49,771 nt of DNA from Alphaproteobacteria bacterium. GTDB taxonomy: Bacteria; Pseudomonadota; Alphaproteobacteria; RS24. Of the stretch, positions 9,821-19,850 are shown one piece after another; position 1 is the stretch's first letter, and the number at the start of each line of letters is the position of its first letter. The stretch lies in the NCBI GenBank assembly GCA_029253645.1, contig JAQWZC010000109.1, positions 1 through 49,771 of the forward strand, written 5' to 3'. The notes below the pieces were generated by a model that saw only the letters and a program-made list of their open reading frames with translations, made no database searches and was not told the DNA's origin. The position numbers were made by a program, and so were the translations under genes.

Positions 9821-10225
9821 CTATTTCGTGCGGCCTTGCAATTTCTCAAATGTCCGCATGCCGCCCAGCCCCAGCAGCGCGTAAAGAATGGTCGTCAACA
9901 CATCGAGATGCAGCGGTGGTGGCTGCGGCGTATCGGCCGTGGTCAAGGCCAATGCCCTGACCATTTAATCGCGGGCGATGAAGTTATAAAACAAGGCCAG
10001 CCCGCACACCCAACCAATAAAGGGCCGCCATCCGGCAACAAAAACGCTTTTATGCGCGGCTTCTATTTTATTGATCTCAAGCTGCACCAAACCGGGATGC
10101 TGGGCGATGCGCGCCAGCACGGCTTTTTTATCCAACCGCTCCTTATCGGAGGTGAATAAAGCGTCCAGCACATTACCGACCGCTTCAATCGGTTGGGTCG
10201 CTTGTTGGGTCAAAAAAGAAAACAT
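9821..10225 (-). pseudogene. 3TM-type holin family gene interrupted by an in-frame TAA (or two adjacent ORFs)
   Basis: ORF 9965..10225 (MFSFLTQQ...GWRPFIGWVCGLALFYNFIARD*) continues in the same frame as MVRALALTTADTPQPPPLHLDVLTTILYALLGLGGMRTFEKLQGRTK* (9821..9964). Confidence 0.7.
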
Positions 10226-10263
10226 GCGCCATGATAACCCGCCGCCGCGGCGCGGGGATAAAA

Positions 10264-10293
10264 CAAAAAAAGGGGCGCCGCAGCACCCCTTTA
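10264..10293 (-). terminator. Rho-independent terminator downstream of nrdB
   Basis: Reverse strand AAAGGGGTGCTGCGGCGCCCCTTTTTTT: GGGG/CCCC-based stem followed by a T run. Confidence 0.75.
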
Positions 10294-10336
10294 AAATTGC
10301 TTATTCCGAGCACGTCTTAACACGCCTTAGCGCATT

Positions 10337-11305
10337 TTAGACAAACGCCTCATCCCATGTGCCTTCGGTCGAGGCTTTGGCATATTCGGTCGCGCGGCCT
10401 TCAAAGAAGTTCATATGCTCAATGCCGTTCAGCATTTCGTCCATCCATGGCAGCGGATTTTTCTCAATTTCATAAATCGGCTCGAGATTGAGCTGCACCA
10501 AACGACGATTGCCGATATAGCGAATATAATCTTTCACTTCCTGCGGCTCGAGACCCTCAACGCCGCCCATTTCAAACGCCAAATCAATAAAGGCATCTTC
10601 ATGTTTCACCACGGTTTCGCAAGCCGTATAAAGGTCTTGCTTCAATTTATCATTCCAAATGTGCGGGTTTTCTTGAATGAATGTGTTGAACAGCTTCACC
10701 GTTGAATTCGTGTGCAGCGTCTCATCACGCGCCGACCAAGTCACGATTTGGCCCATGCCCTTCATTTTATTGAAGCGTGGGAAATTCATCAAAATCGCGA
10801 AACTGGCAAATAGTTGCAGGCCTTCGGTAAAGCCGCCAAACACCGCCAAGGTTTTGGCGATATCCTCATCCGTCTCGACGCCCCATTCCTGCATGTAGTC
10901 ATATTTATCCTTCATCTCGCCATATTTCATGAAGGCTTCATATTCAATTTCCGGCATGCCGATTGTGTCCAGCAAATGCGAATACGCCGCAATATGGATG
11001 GTTTCCATATTTGAAAAAGCGGCCAGCATCATTTGAATTTCAGTCGGCTTAAACACTTGGGAATAATGCTTCATATAGCAATTATTCACTTCCACATCGG
11101 CCTGCACGAAAAAGCGGAAAATCTGCGTCAGCAAATTGCGCTCGGCACCGGTCAATTTCTTGTGCCAGTCTTTCACATCTTCGGCCAGCGGCACTTCTTC
11201 AGGCAGCCAGTGAATCCGCTGTTGCGTCAGCCAAGCATCATAGGCCCAAGGATAGCGGAAGGGTTTATAAACAATACGTTCTTCAAGAAGAGACATTACA
11301 TTCAC
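10337..11305 (-). CDS. nrdB: Ribonucleoside-diphosphate reductase beta subunit (class Ia)
   Basis: LPEEVPLAEDVKDWHKKLTGAERNLLTQIFRFFVQADVEVNNCY...WSARDETLH. Confidence 0.96.
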   Translation of the reverse strand: MNVMSLLEERIVYKPFRYPWAYDAWLTQQRIHWLPEEVPLAEDVKDWHKKLTGAERNLLTQIFRFFVQADVEVNNCYMKHYSQVFKPTEIQMMLAAFSNMETIHIAAYSHLLDTIGMPEIEYEAFMKYGEMKDKYDYMQEWGVETDEDIAKTLAVFGGFTEGLQLFASFAILMNFPRFNKMKGMGQIVTWSARDETLHTNSTVKLFNTFIQENPHIWNDKLKQDLYTACETVVKHEDAFIDLAFEMGGVEGLEPQEVKDYIRYIGNRRLVQLNLEPIYEIEKNPLPWMDEMLNGIEHMNFFEGRATEYAKASTEGTWDEAFV

Positions 11306-11367
11306 CTTTTCGTTTGCATCAAATTTCAGTGGCGATATATGCCCGCCCTATCTACGCCCTCGCCCGC

Positions 11368-13344
11368 TTATTGGCAGGAGAGACATTCTTCAAAATCATT
11401 ACCCTCGGCTGCGGCCGCCATAGCATCTTGCATGGCTTTGGTGTCATCCTCGGCTTTTTCAGCGCGTTGAATGGACAGCGAGCGACAATAATACAAGCTC
11501 TTCACACCCTTTTTCCAAGCCTGATAATGCACTTGGTGCAGGTCACGCTTGTGAATGTTGGCGGGCAGGAAGACGTTTAAGGATTGCGCTTGGTCAATCA
11601 GCTCCGAGCGGTCACCGGCGAAGTCAATCAGCCAACGCTGGTCAAGTTCGAAAGCGGTTTTGAAAACGGCCTTCTCATCATCGCTCAAGAAATCAAGGTG
11701 CTGAACCGAGCCGCCCGAGGTCACAATGGACGACCAGATATCATCATTATTCTGGCCTTTTTCATCGAGCAATTTATTGAGGTGACGGTTACGCACATTA
11801 AACGAACCGGACAGCGTTTTATGGGTAAAGCTATTGCCTGCAATCGGCTCAATGCCCGGGCTGGTGCCACCGCAAATAATCGAGATGGAAGCGGTTGGCG
11901 CAATCGCCGTTTTATTTGAGAAGCGCTCATTCATGCCGCATTCCGCCGCATCAAGGCACGGGCCGCGTTCATTGGCCAGTGCTTGCGACGCCGCATCGGC
12001 TTGCTCCTTAATATGGGTGAAAATGCGCTTATTCCAAACCTTCGCCATCACGCTTTCCCACGGAATCATATTGGCTTGCAGGAAGCTGTGAAAGCCCATC
12101 ACACCGAGGCCGACCGAGCGCTCGCGCTGGGCCGAATATTTCGCTTTGGCCATATCATCGGGCGCGCGCTGGATGAAATCCTCCAACACATTATCGAGGA
12201 AGCGCATCACGTCAGGAATAAATTCTTCTTCCTTATTCCATTCATCAAATTTTTCAGCATTTAAAGATGACAGGCAGCACACGGCTGTACGGTCATTGCC
12301 GAGATGGTCCTCACCCGTTGGCAGGGTAATTTCCGAACATAAATTCGATGTTTTAATCTCAAGATTGAGCAGTTTTTGATGCTCGGGACGCAGATTATTC
12401 ACCGTATCTTTGAACACCATATAGGGTTCGCCGGTTTCAATCCGCGCCGTCAGCATACGAATCCACAAATCACGCGCCTGCACAGTGGCTTGCACCGAGC
12501 CGTCTTTGGGTGAGCGCAAGGCCCATTCTTCGTCATTTTCAACCGCCCGCATAAAGGCGTCTGAAATCAGAATACCGTGATGCAAATTCAGCGCTTTGCG
12601 ATTCGGGTCGCCACCGGTCGGGCGGCGAATTTCAACAAATTCTTCAATTTCCGGATGGTCAATCGGCAGATAAACCGCGGCAGAGCCACGCCGTAAAGAA
12701 CCTTGCGAAATGGCCAGCGTCAGACTGTCCATCACCCGAATAAACGGCACAATGCCAGAGGTCTTGCCATTCTCACCGACTTTTTCGCCGATGGAGCGCA
12801 AATTGCCCCAATAAGAGCCAATGCCACCGCCGCGCGAGGCCAGCCAGACATTTTCATTCCATAAATTAACAATATCGCCAAGGCTGTCATTGGCCTCATT
12901 CAAGAAGCAGGAAATCGGCAGGCCGCGATCCGTGCCACCATTGGAGAGAACAGGGGTGGCCGGCATGAACCAAAGCTTGGAGATATAATCATAAAGACGC
13001 TGCGCATGCGCTTCGTCATCACCATAATAAGAGGCAACGCGGGCGAATAAATCTTGGAAGCTCTCGCCCGGCATTAAATATCGGTCGGTCAGGGTCGCCT
13101 TACCGAATGCCGTCAATAGCGCGTCGCGTGACGGGTCGGTTTTAACCCGCGGCGCGGCTTTAAACTGCACCGCTTGGTCGTGGCGGTCAAAATCAAGTTG
13201 CGGCTCGCTATGCGCCGGGTCACCCTCGGCACGACGCGGCTGGCGCGCATCCAATTGCTCTTTGGTCAGCACTTCATCTTGCATTTTTTCTTTGTCCTGA
13301 CCTTTTTTGGTGGCCCCATCATCGGCCCCGTTCTCTCTAAACAT
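11368..13344 (-). CDS. nrdA: Ribonucleoside-diphosphate reductase alpha subunit (class Ia)
   Basis: PVLSNGGTDRGLPISCFL, NLCSEITLPTGEDH, KSLYYCRS...EECLSCQ C-terminal redox cysteines. Confidence 0.97.
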   Translation of the reverse strand: MFRENGADDGATKKGQDKEKMQDEVLTKEQLDARQPRRAEGDPAHSEPQLDFDRHDQAVQFKAAPRVKTDPSRDALLTAFGKATLTDRYLMPGESFQDLFARVASYYGDDEAHAQRLYDYISKLWFMPATPVLSNGGTDRGLPISCFLNEANDSLGDIVNLWNENVWLASRGGGIGSYWGNLRSIGEKVGENGKTSGIVPFIRVMDSLTLAISQGSLRRGSAAVYLPIDHPEIEEFVEIRRPTGGDPNRKALNLHHGILISDAFMRAVENDEEWALRSPKDGSVQATVQARDLWIRMLTARIETGEPYMVFKDTVNNLRPEHQKLLNLEIKTSNLCSEITLPTGEDHLGNDRTAVCCLSSLNAEKFDEWNKEEEFIPDVMRFLDNVLEDFIQRAPDDMAKAKYSAQRERSVGLGVMGFHSFLQANMIPWESVMAKVWNKRIFTHIKEQADAASQALANERGPCLDAAECGMNERFSNKTAIAPTASISIICGGTSPGIEPIAGNSFTHKTLSGSFNVRNRHLNKLLDEKGQNNDDIWSSIVTSGGSVQHLDFLSDDEKAVFKTAFELDQRWLIDFAGDRSELIDQAQSLNVFLPANIHKRDLHQVHYQAWKKGVKSLYYCRSLSIQRAEKAEDDTKAMQDAMAAAAEGNDFEECLSCQ

Positions 13345-13592
13345 GCGCGCTCCTCATTCTTGGCGTCCAATATCGCTTTTCACGGCGACATTCCTGTCAT
13401 TTCCGGTCCGCTTTAAGGCTAAAAACGCACCCAAAACCGACCAAAACAGGCCTAAATTGAGGGACAGCTTACCCGCGAGCGCCGTGCGGCACTGTTGGCT
13501 CCCAGTGAGAGCCTATCACGGTATGTTTTTAACTTTCGGCGGTTTGTAGCTGGTTTTGAACAAAAGCTCTGAACCAAATACCCTCCGACCGG

Positions 13593-13608
13593 ACACTAGA
13601 TATAGTGT
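13593..13608. promoter_or_regulatory. Putative NrdR box upstream of nrdA
   Basis: acactagatatagtgt, close to the NrdR box pattern ACACWATATATWGTGT, about 250 bp upstream of nrdA; only one clear box seen. Confidence 0.65.
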
Positions 13609-13751
13609 CTATTTCATTGAAAACGTCAACAGCTAGTTGCATGAAACTTTAATTTTTTTTGATGTTTCTATTTTTTGCTGATTATTCAGCTATTTAGACT
13701 GATATAAAAGATGCACTCTCAAAGGCGATTTTGGGTCATTCGTCCACTAAC

Positions 13752-13760
13752 TTATCCACA
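13752..13760 (+). promoter_or_regulatory. DnaA box upstream of nrdAB
   Basis: ttatccaca, exact match to the DnaA box consensus. Confidence 0.6.
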
Positions 13761-13795
13761 GGAGAACAAATCAGGCAAATCAGTTGCAAATCACC

Positions 13796-14110
13796 TTACT
13801 GATTTGGCCTTTGGGACGGCAAAAAACGTACCAAGAGCCAAACCACGCTCACCACATGGCCCAGCACAAAAATCGGCAAGGCCCATAAGGCGGCCACGCG
13901 TTTTTGTTTTTCATGGGACAAAATCACCGCCCCCATGCAGATGCCGCCCAACATCACATCGGCCAAGGTCACCAAACCCCAAGGCTCGGCCAGCACATTA
14001 TCAAAGCCGCTGCCGCCGACGCTTTGATAGGCGGTGATGCATAAAAGCAGAAATAACAGACCGGCCAGTCCGACTGCGACCGTCAAAATAATCGATGTTT
14101 GTTTGCTCAT
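13796..14110 (-). CDS. Hypothetical small membrane protein
   Basis: 104 aa with three predicted hydrophobic segments; no family recognised. Confidence 0.65.
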   Translation of the reverse strand: MSKQTSIILTVAVGLAGLLFLLLCITAYQSVGGSGFDNVLAEPWGLVTLADVMLGGICMGAVILSHEKQKRVAALWALPIFVLGHVVSVVWLLVRFLPSQRPNQ

Positions 14111-14190
14111 ATCGGCCTCCTATGGGTTTTACGCCGAATCAACCCGGTTGGTTTAAGTGAAGTCGGTTTAAATGAAACCGGGCATATAAA

Positions 14191-14221
14191 AAGGCCGCCG
14201 GACGAAACGCCCCGCGGCCTT
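14191..14221 (-). terminator. Rho-independent terminator downstream of the thiolase gene
   Basis: Reverse strand AAGGCCGC-ggggcgtttcgtccg-GCGGCCTT followed by TTT. Confidence 0.75.
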
Positions 14222-14250
14222 CATAATCAAATCGGTTTGAACGAACTGGC

Positions 14251-15435
14251 TTACAGCACTTCGAACAGACCGGCAGCACCCATGCCGCCGCCAATGCACA
14301 TGGTGACGACAACATTTTTCGCACCGCGGCGTTTGCCTTCCATCAGCGCGTGGCCGACAAGGCGCGCACCGGTCATGCCATAAGGGTGACCAATAGCGAT
14401 AGAACCGCCATTCACATTGTAATTTTCATTGTCGATGCCCAGCTGGTCACGGCAATAAAGCGCTTGGCTGGCGAAAGCTTCATTCAGCTCCCACAAATCA
14501 ATGTCATCAACTTTCAGGCCGTGACGTTCCAACAGACGCGGCACGGCAAATACCGGACCAATGCCCATTTCATCAGGTTCACAACCGGCAACGGCAAAAC
14601 CTTTAAACGCGCCCAGCGGCTCAACACCGCGACGCTCGGCTTCTTTGCCTTCCATCACCACAACAGCAGCGGCACCGTCTGACAATTGCGAGGCATTACC
14701 GGCGGTAATGAACTGGCCTTCGCCGCGCACCGGCTGAAGACCTTGCAGGCTTTCAATGGTGGTTTGCGGACGATTGCACTCATCGCGGTCAACCGTGTAA
14801 TCGACAATGGATTCTTCGCCGGTCTCTTTATTGACCTGCTTCATCTTGGTTTCCATCGGCACGATTTCATCGGCGAACAAACCGGCTTCCTGAGCGGCTG
14901 CCATACGCTGCTGGCTTAGCAGCGCATATTCGTCTTGTGCTTCGCGCGATACATTATAGCGATCGGCAACAATATCGGCGGTCTCAATCATCGGCATCCA
15001 CAAAGCGGGATAGCTGCCCATGAGTTTTTCTTCCGTGATGTTGTTGTAATTGGCGCCCTGCATTTGCACCATGGAGATGCTTTCGACACCGGCACCGACC
15101 GTCACCGGCACATTTTCATTCAGCACACGACCGGCGGCCATGGCGATGGTTTGCAAACCGGATGAGCAAAAACGGTTAACCGTGACGCCCGATGTGGTGA
15201 CCGGGCAACCGGCCCAAATAGCTGCAAGACGACCGACATTTTGTCCGGTCGCGCCTTCCGGCGTGCCGCAGCCCATAATGACGTCTTCAACATCACCGGC
15301 ATCAATACCGGCACGCTCAACGGCATGTTTAATGGCGTGGCCACCCATAGCGGCACCATGTGTCATGTTAAAGCCACCACGGCCCGACTTTGCCAGACCC
15401 GTGCGTGCGCTTGATACGATTAACGCTTCTCTCAT
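14251..15435 (-). CDS. Acetyl-CoA C-acyltransferase (thiolase)
   Basis: [21 protein letters not shown]..., [52 protein letters not shown]; start placed at 15435 by homology rather than 15594. Confidence 0.93.
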   Translation of the reverse strand: MREALIVSSARTGLAKSGRGGFNMTHGAAMGGHAIKHAVERAGIDAGDVEDVIMGCGTPEGATGQNVGRLAAIWAGCPVTTSGVTVNRFCSSGLQTIAMAAGRVLNENVPVTVGAGVESISMVQMQGANYNNITEEKLMGSYPALWMPMIETADIVADRYNVSREAQDEYALLSQQRMAAAQEAGLFADEIVPMETKMKQVNKETGEESIVDYTVDRDECNRPQTTIESLQGLQPVRGEGQFITAGNASQLSDGAAAVVVMEGKEAERRGVEPLGAFKGFAVAGCEPDEMGIGPVFAVPRLLERHGLKVDDIDLWELNEAFASQALYCRDQLGIDNENYNVNGGSIAIGHPYGMTGARLVGHALMEGKRRGAKNVVVTMCIGGGMGAAGLFEVL

Positions 15436-15712
15436 AATTAGCTCCCTTAAATCCGTAAATGGGTTCAAAACTGGCGCGATATTGCGCCAAGAAGGTGACA
15501 TTTTCAATGCCATAAAGCGATTTATCCCTAAACCATGGAAATTATATCGATATTCCCTATGCGATTTACCGAAAATTAGGTGGCGGGCCGTCAAAATGCC
15601 CTATCGCCGCAAAATAAGAAGAAGAGATAAGAAGAATAAGAACAGGCGGTTTTTCCACAACGCCCTGGCGGCGCATCACAAAACCGCCACAATCAGTTTT
15701 TAGGTTAGGCTT

Positions 15713-16282
15713 ATGAATCAACAAAAACCCTCTCTGTTTAAAACGCCTCGTTTGGGTGACGCGCTATTGCTGGTTCTCCTCGGCATGGTTCTCCTCGGCT
15801 TTCCTCTCCTCTCCGCTTCGGCACAAGATTTTGCCAAGCCGGATGACAGCCAATTGAAAAAAATGCTGACACCATTGCAATATGCCGTCACCCAAAACGA
15901 TAAAACCGAGCCGCCTTATCGCAATCCGTTTTGGGATGAAAAAGCGCCCGGTATTTATGTCGATATTGTATCGGGTGAGGCGTTGTTCTCTTCCTTGGAT
16001 AAATATGATAGCGGCACGGGCTGGCCCAGCTTCACCCGTCCGTTGGAAGCGCGCTCGATTGTTGAACGCGATGATTGGAAATTTTTCGTCAAACGCATTG
16101 AGGTGCGCTCGAAATTGGCCGACAGCCATTTAGGCCATGTGTTTGATGACGGTCCGGCACCTACCGGCTTGCGCTATTGTCTCAATTCAGCGGCCCTGCG
16201 ATTTGTGCCTTTGGCCAATATGGAGGCTGAAGGCTATGGCAAATATCTTCCGGCCTTTGAAAAAGCAGGCTTCAAACTCTAA
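15713..16282 (+). CDS. msrB: Peptide-methionine (R)-S-oxide reductase MsrB with N-terminal signal/anchor
   Basis: [43 protein letters not shown]; hydrophobic N-terminus. Confidence 0.93.
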   Translation: MNQQKPSLFKTPRLGDALLLVLLGMVLLGFPLLSASAQDFAKPDDSQLKKMLTPLQYAVTQNDKTEPPYRNPFWDEKAPGIYVDIVSGEALFSSLDKYDSGTGWPSFTRPLEARSIVERDDWKFFVKRIEVRSKLADSHLGHVFDDGPAPTGLRYCLNSAALRFVPLANMEAEGYGKYLPAFEKAGFKL

Positions 16283-17170
16283 TTAAGCCGCCTCAATCCG
16301 CGCCAATATTTCAGCCCGCACCATATCCGGCACTTCCATTGGCAGAAAATGCGATGTGCCCTTCACCATGGCGATTTTCTTATCGACAGCCAGCGCCTCA
16401 AACGCGCCCTGTCCGCGCGTAGTCGAGCCATGCTCTGCCGTCAATAAAGTAAAGGGCGCGCGCAAGCGGCGAATGAAACGCTGGCAATTTAATTGCGGCC
16501 CTTTGAAATTGGCGGCCTCCCAATGCGGCGCGCAAGCCAGTGTCACGCCATCGCCATTATCCAAAACCCCGCCCTCAATATAGGCGTCCAAAAACCCGTC
16601 GCGCCAACTGGTAAATGCACCGCGCCCGACATAGGCGGATTTTATCTTTTCCTTATTGGGCCATTCGGCGCGTCTTTTGGCAGCCATTTTGGCCAGAGCC
16701 AGCCCGCTATGCTTGCCGGTGATTTTGGCCACCAAATAAACCAGCGGCCCCATGCGCGGCACAATCACCGGATCGGCCAATATCAGACCGGCGACCAAAT
16801 CGGGCCGCTCGGCAGCGGCAAAAACACTGCTAAAGCCGCCCATAGAATGACCGCCCAGCCAGATTTTGCGGCCATGCGTTTCGGCCAATCTTTCAAGCAA
16901 GGCTATCAGGTCGCGGCCATAAATATCCCAACCGCTCATTTTTGACGGCTCGGCGGCCAGCGTGGTTAAGCCGTGACCGCGCGCATCCCACGCATAAACA
17001 TCGCATTGCGCCGCCAAGGGCGCGAGCAGCGGGTCATAAGTGCGCCCGTTAAATCCATTGGCATGCGCCCAGTGTAAAACCGGTCGGTCGGAGACCTGAT
17101 TTTGCCATTGATAAAGCGATAGCGCGCCTGACCCATCATGCGGTAGAGAGATTTGGCTGTGGTGCAACAT
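16283..17170 (-). CDS. Alpha/beta hydrolase
   Basis: WAHANGFNGRTYDPLLAPLA, WLGGHSMGGFSSVFAA (GHSMGG nucleophile elbow); likely start MLHHSQISLPHDGSG. Confidence 0.88.
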   Translation of the reverse strand: MLHHSQISLPHDGSGALSLYQWQNQVSDRPVLHWAHANGFNGRTYDPLLAPLAAQCDVYAWDARGHGLTTLAAEPSKMSGWDIYGRDLIALLERLAETHGRKIWLGGHSMGGFSSVFAAAERPDLVAGLILADPVIVPRMGPLVYLVAKITGKHSGLALAKMAAKRRAEWPNKEKIKSAYVGRGAFTSWRDGFLDAYIEGGVLDNGDGVTLACAPHWEAANFKGPQLNCQRFIRRLRAPFTLLTAEHGSTTRGQGAFEALAVDKKIAMVKGTSHFLPMEVPDMVRAEILARIEAA

Positions 17171-17358
17171 AGTTTCTTCCTCTTGCGGGGAATATGCATC
17201 AGCCGCGCGAAAAGGCAAGGCAAGGTCGAAAACCGCGATAATTAAGGCGGGCGGGTGTGGCGGCGGTTTGCTAGGCAAAATAGCGATAATATGCTACGCC
17301 GAGCCTTATTCCGGTTTAACGCATATCCGTCCGGCAAAGCGCGAAAGGCTCGGCTTAG

Positions 17359-18297
17359 ATGCAAATTTATCTGCCCATCGCAGAAATGAGTGCCAACATC
17401 ATGACCCTAATCGGCATGGGTGGTTTGGTCGGTTTCATGTCGGGCATGTTTGGCGTGGGCGGCGGTTTTTTAATGACGCCCTTATTGATTTTCATCGGTG
17501 TGCCACCGGCCGTTGCCGTGGCCAGCGAGGCCAATCAAATTGTCGCCTCGTCGGTTTCCGGCGGTCTGGCCTATTGGCAACGCCGCGCCATTGATGTGCC
17601 CATGGGGCTGATTTTAATGTGCGGCGGTTTGGCAGGTTCTTATAGCGGTGTGCAAATTTTCAAAGCGCTGCGCGCGCAAGGCCAAGTTGACCTGCTCATC
17701 TCGCTTTCTTATGTCTTATTCTTATCGGTGATTGGCTTGCTTATGCTGCGCGAGAGCATTCATGCGCTCAATGCGCGGCGCAAGGGCAATCCGGTGCGGG
17801 CGCGGCGGCCCGGGCAACATAGCTGGATTTTGGGCCTGCCCTTCCGCATACGCTTTCGCCGCTCGGGACTTTATATCAGCCTTATTCCACCGGTTATTAT
17901 CGGCTTTTTTGTCGGCATGATGTCGGCGATTATGGGCGTTGGCGGCGGCTTTATCATGGTGCCGGCGATGATTTATATTTTGCGCATGCCGACCAATGTG
18001 GTTATCGGCACATCGCTGTTTCAAATTATTTTTGTCACCGCCTCGGTCACGGTTTTTCATGCCGTTGAAAATCAGACGCTGGATATTGTGCTGGCCGTTT
18101 TGCTGATGATTGGCGGCGTCATTGGCGCGCAAATCGGCGCCTATGTCGGGCAGCGTTTGCAGAGTGAACAATTGCGCGCGCTTTTGGCACTCATTGTGCT
18201 GGCGGTCGGCGCAAGATTGTTTTTTGATTTAATCATTGAGCCGCAAGAGCTGTATTCCATCACGCCGCTCACGCCGGTTTTGGAGGCGGGCCAATGA
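17359..18297 (+). CDS. TauE/SafE family sulfite/anion exporter
   Basis: Two GMxGVGGGF(L/I) repeats (GMFGVGGGFLMTPLLI, IMGVGGGFIMVPAMIY) in a polytopic protein. Confidence 0.9.
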   Translation: MQIYLPIAEMSANIMTLIGMGGLVGFMSGMFGVGGGFLMTPLLIFIGVPPAVAVASEANQIVASSVSGGLAYWQRRAIDVPMGLILMCGGLAGSYSGVQIFKALRAQGQVDLLISLSYVLFLSVIGLLMLRESIHALNARRKGNPVRARRPGQHSWILGLPFRIRFRRSGLYISLIPPVIIGFFVGMMSAIMGVGGGFIMVPAMIYILRMPTNVVIGTSLFQIIFVTASVTVFHAVENQTLDIVLAVLLMIGGVIGAQIGAYVGQRLQSEQLRALLALIVLAVGARLFFDLIIEPQELYSITPLTPVLEAGQ

Positions 18298-19067
18298 TAA
18301 ACTGCCGCCGCCTTATCGCCCTATCGGTCACAATTTGTGGGCTGGCATTATTGGCCATGCCCGCCGTGCGCGCCAATGTGCTGGTCACTGATTTATCAAA
18401 AGACCAGATTTCCATTCGCGGCGATTTTACCGGCGAAACCCTGCTGCTGTTTGGCGCCATTGACCCGCATCCGCATGGGGCCATTGATGGGGTGGTGGTT
18501 GTCTTGCGCGGGCCAAGCGAAAATATCATGCTGCGCAAAAAGCAAAAAACCCTCGGCATATGGGTCAATCAAGCGGCCTATCCAATGGGGCCTTTGCCCG
18601 GCTTTTTGGCCACTGTCAGTTCTGCGCCTTTGGTTGATTTCATTCCCGATGAGGAAAGACGCTTGCTCAATATCGGGGCCGATAAATTGCAGGCCAATAT
18701 GTTGCGCGGCACGGCGACAGATGAAGAACAACGCGCCGCATTGGCGGCTTTTATTCGCCTGAAAGAAAAAGACCGGCTATTTGCCGAAAACGCGCAAGCG
18801 GTCGAGATTATTGATGGCCGCCTGTTTCGCGCTGAGATAAATCTGCCCGCCGGTATGCCGGTCGGACGCTATGTCACTGAATTTTTCGCCTTTAAGAATG
18901 GCCGCGTGGTCGGCTATCGCACCGGCGAATTACCGGTTGATATTGTCGGCGCGGGACACATATTGGGAGAAGCGGCGCATAAACAATCGCTGCTTTACGG
19001 CCTGTCAGGTGTCGCTTTGGCGATCTTTATGGGCTGGGGTGTGGCAGCAATTTTCAGGCGGCGTTAA
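18294..19067 (+). CDS. TIGR02186-like conserved protein: signal peptide, extracytoplasmic domain, C-terminal TM
   Basis: Overlaps the TauE stop by 4 bp; LVTDLSKDQISIRGDFTGETLLLFGAIDP...VVVLRGP resembles the TauE-associated TIGR02186 family. Confidence 0.75.
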   Translation: MINCRRLIALSVTICGLALLAMPAVRANVLVTDLSKDQISIRGDFTGETLLLFGAIDPHPHGAIDGVVVVLRGPSENIMLRKKQKTLGIWVNQAAYPMGPLPGFLATVSSAPLVDFIPDEERRLLNIGADKLQANMLRGTATDEEQRAALAAFIRLKEKDRLFAENAQAVEIIDGRLFRAEINLPAGMPVGRYVTEFFAFKNGRVVGYRTGELPVDIVGAGHILGEAAHKQSLLYGLSGVALAIFMGWGVAAIFRRR

Positions 19068-19819
19068 TGGATGGATTTTTGGCTTCGGCCCTTGCGGCTT
19101 TTTTTGGCGGTGCGCTGAGTTTTCTCTCGCCTTGCGTCCTGCCGCTTGTGCCCGGCTATTTATGCTTTGCCGCCGGTTTGCAATTTTCAGAATTGAGCGA
19201 ATTGGATAAAAAAGGCGAAGCCACGGCGCGCATCCTGCCCGGCGCGCTGGCTTTTGTCGGCGGCTTTTCCGCGGTGTTTATCGCTTTGGGCGCGGGCGCG
19301 GCGGCCATTAATCCGCTGCTTATCGCCTATCAAGCCGAGCTGGCCTATGTCGCCGGTGGGGCCATTATCATTCTCGGCCTGCATGTCGGCGAGCTTATTC
19401 ATATTCCGTTTTTGGCTCGCGAGGCGCGGCTGAAAGACAATCAATCGATCGCGAATTCACGCGCGCCGCTTATCGCCGCCTTTATTATGGGGCTGGCTTT
19501 TGCCTTTGGTTGGACGCCGTGCATCGGGCCGATTTTAGCCACTATTTTGGCGCTGGCCGCAGCCCGCGACAGCCTCGGCGAGGGGGTTGGCCTATTGGCG
19601 ATTTACGCCGCCGGACTTGGCCTGCCGTTTATTCTGGCGGCTTTGGGAGTCGGGCGTTTTCTGGCGGCCAGCCAAAACATCAAACGCAATATGGTCTGGG
19701 TGACACGCGGCGCGGGCGCGCTGCTGGTCGGCACGGGCGCGCTGATTATGGCCGGCAGCCTGCAAAGCATTGCCAGCTATTTGCTCGACTGGTTTCCTTT
19801 CATGGCGACCTTAGGTTAG
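19067..19819 (+). CDS. ccdA: CcdA/DsbD-type cytochrome c biogenesis / thiol redox membrane protein
   Basis: GALSFLSPCVLPLVPGYLCF and GWTPCIGPILATIL motifs, with the two conserved Cys. Confidence 0.92.
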   Translation: MDGFLASALAAFFGGALSFLSPCVLPLVPGYLCFAAGLQFSELSELDKKGEATARILPGALAFVGGFSAVFIALGAGAAAINPLLIAYQAELAYVAGGAIIILGLHVGELIHIPFLAREARLKDNQSIANSRAPLIAAFIMGLAFAFGWTPCIGPILATILALAAARDSLGEGVGLLAIYAAGLGLPFILAALGVGRFLAASQNIKRNMVWVTRGAGALLVGTGALIMAGSLQSIASYLLDWFPFMATLG

Positions 19820-19850
19820 GGCCGAGCAAGGACCGAACTGGGACTGAAGC

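Noticed and set aside
13345-13592. Cobalamin riboswitch in the nrdA leader
   Set aside because: No convincing B12 box or overall architecture seen, although the leader has other candidate structures
15611-15645. Purine-rich aataagaagaagagataagaagaataagaac tract upstream of msrB
   Set aside because: Low-complexity sequence without a clear repeat unit or known function
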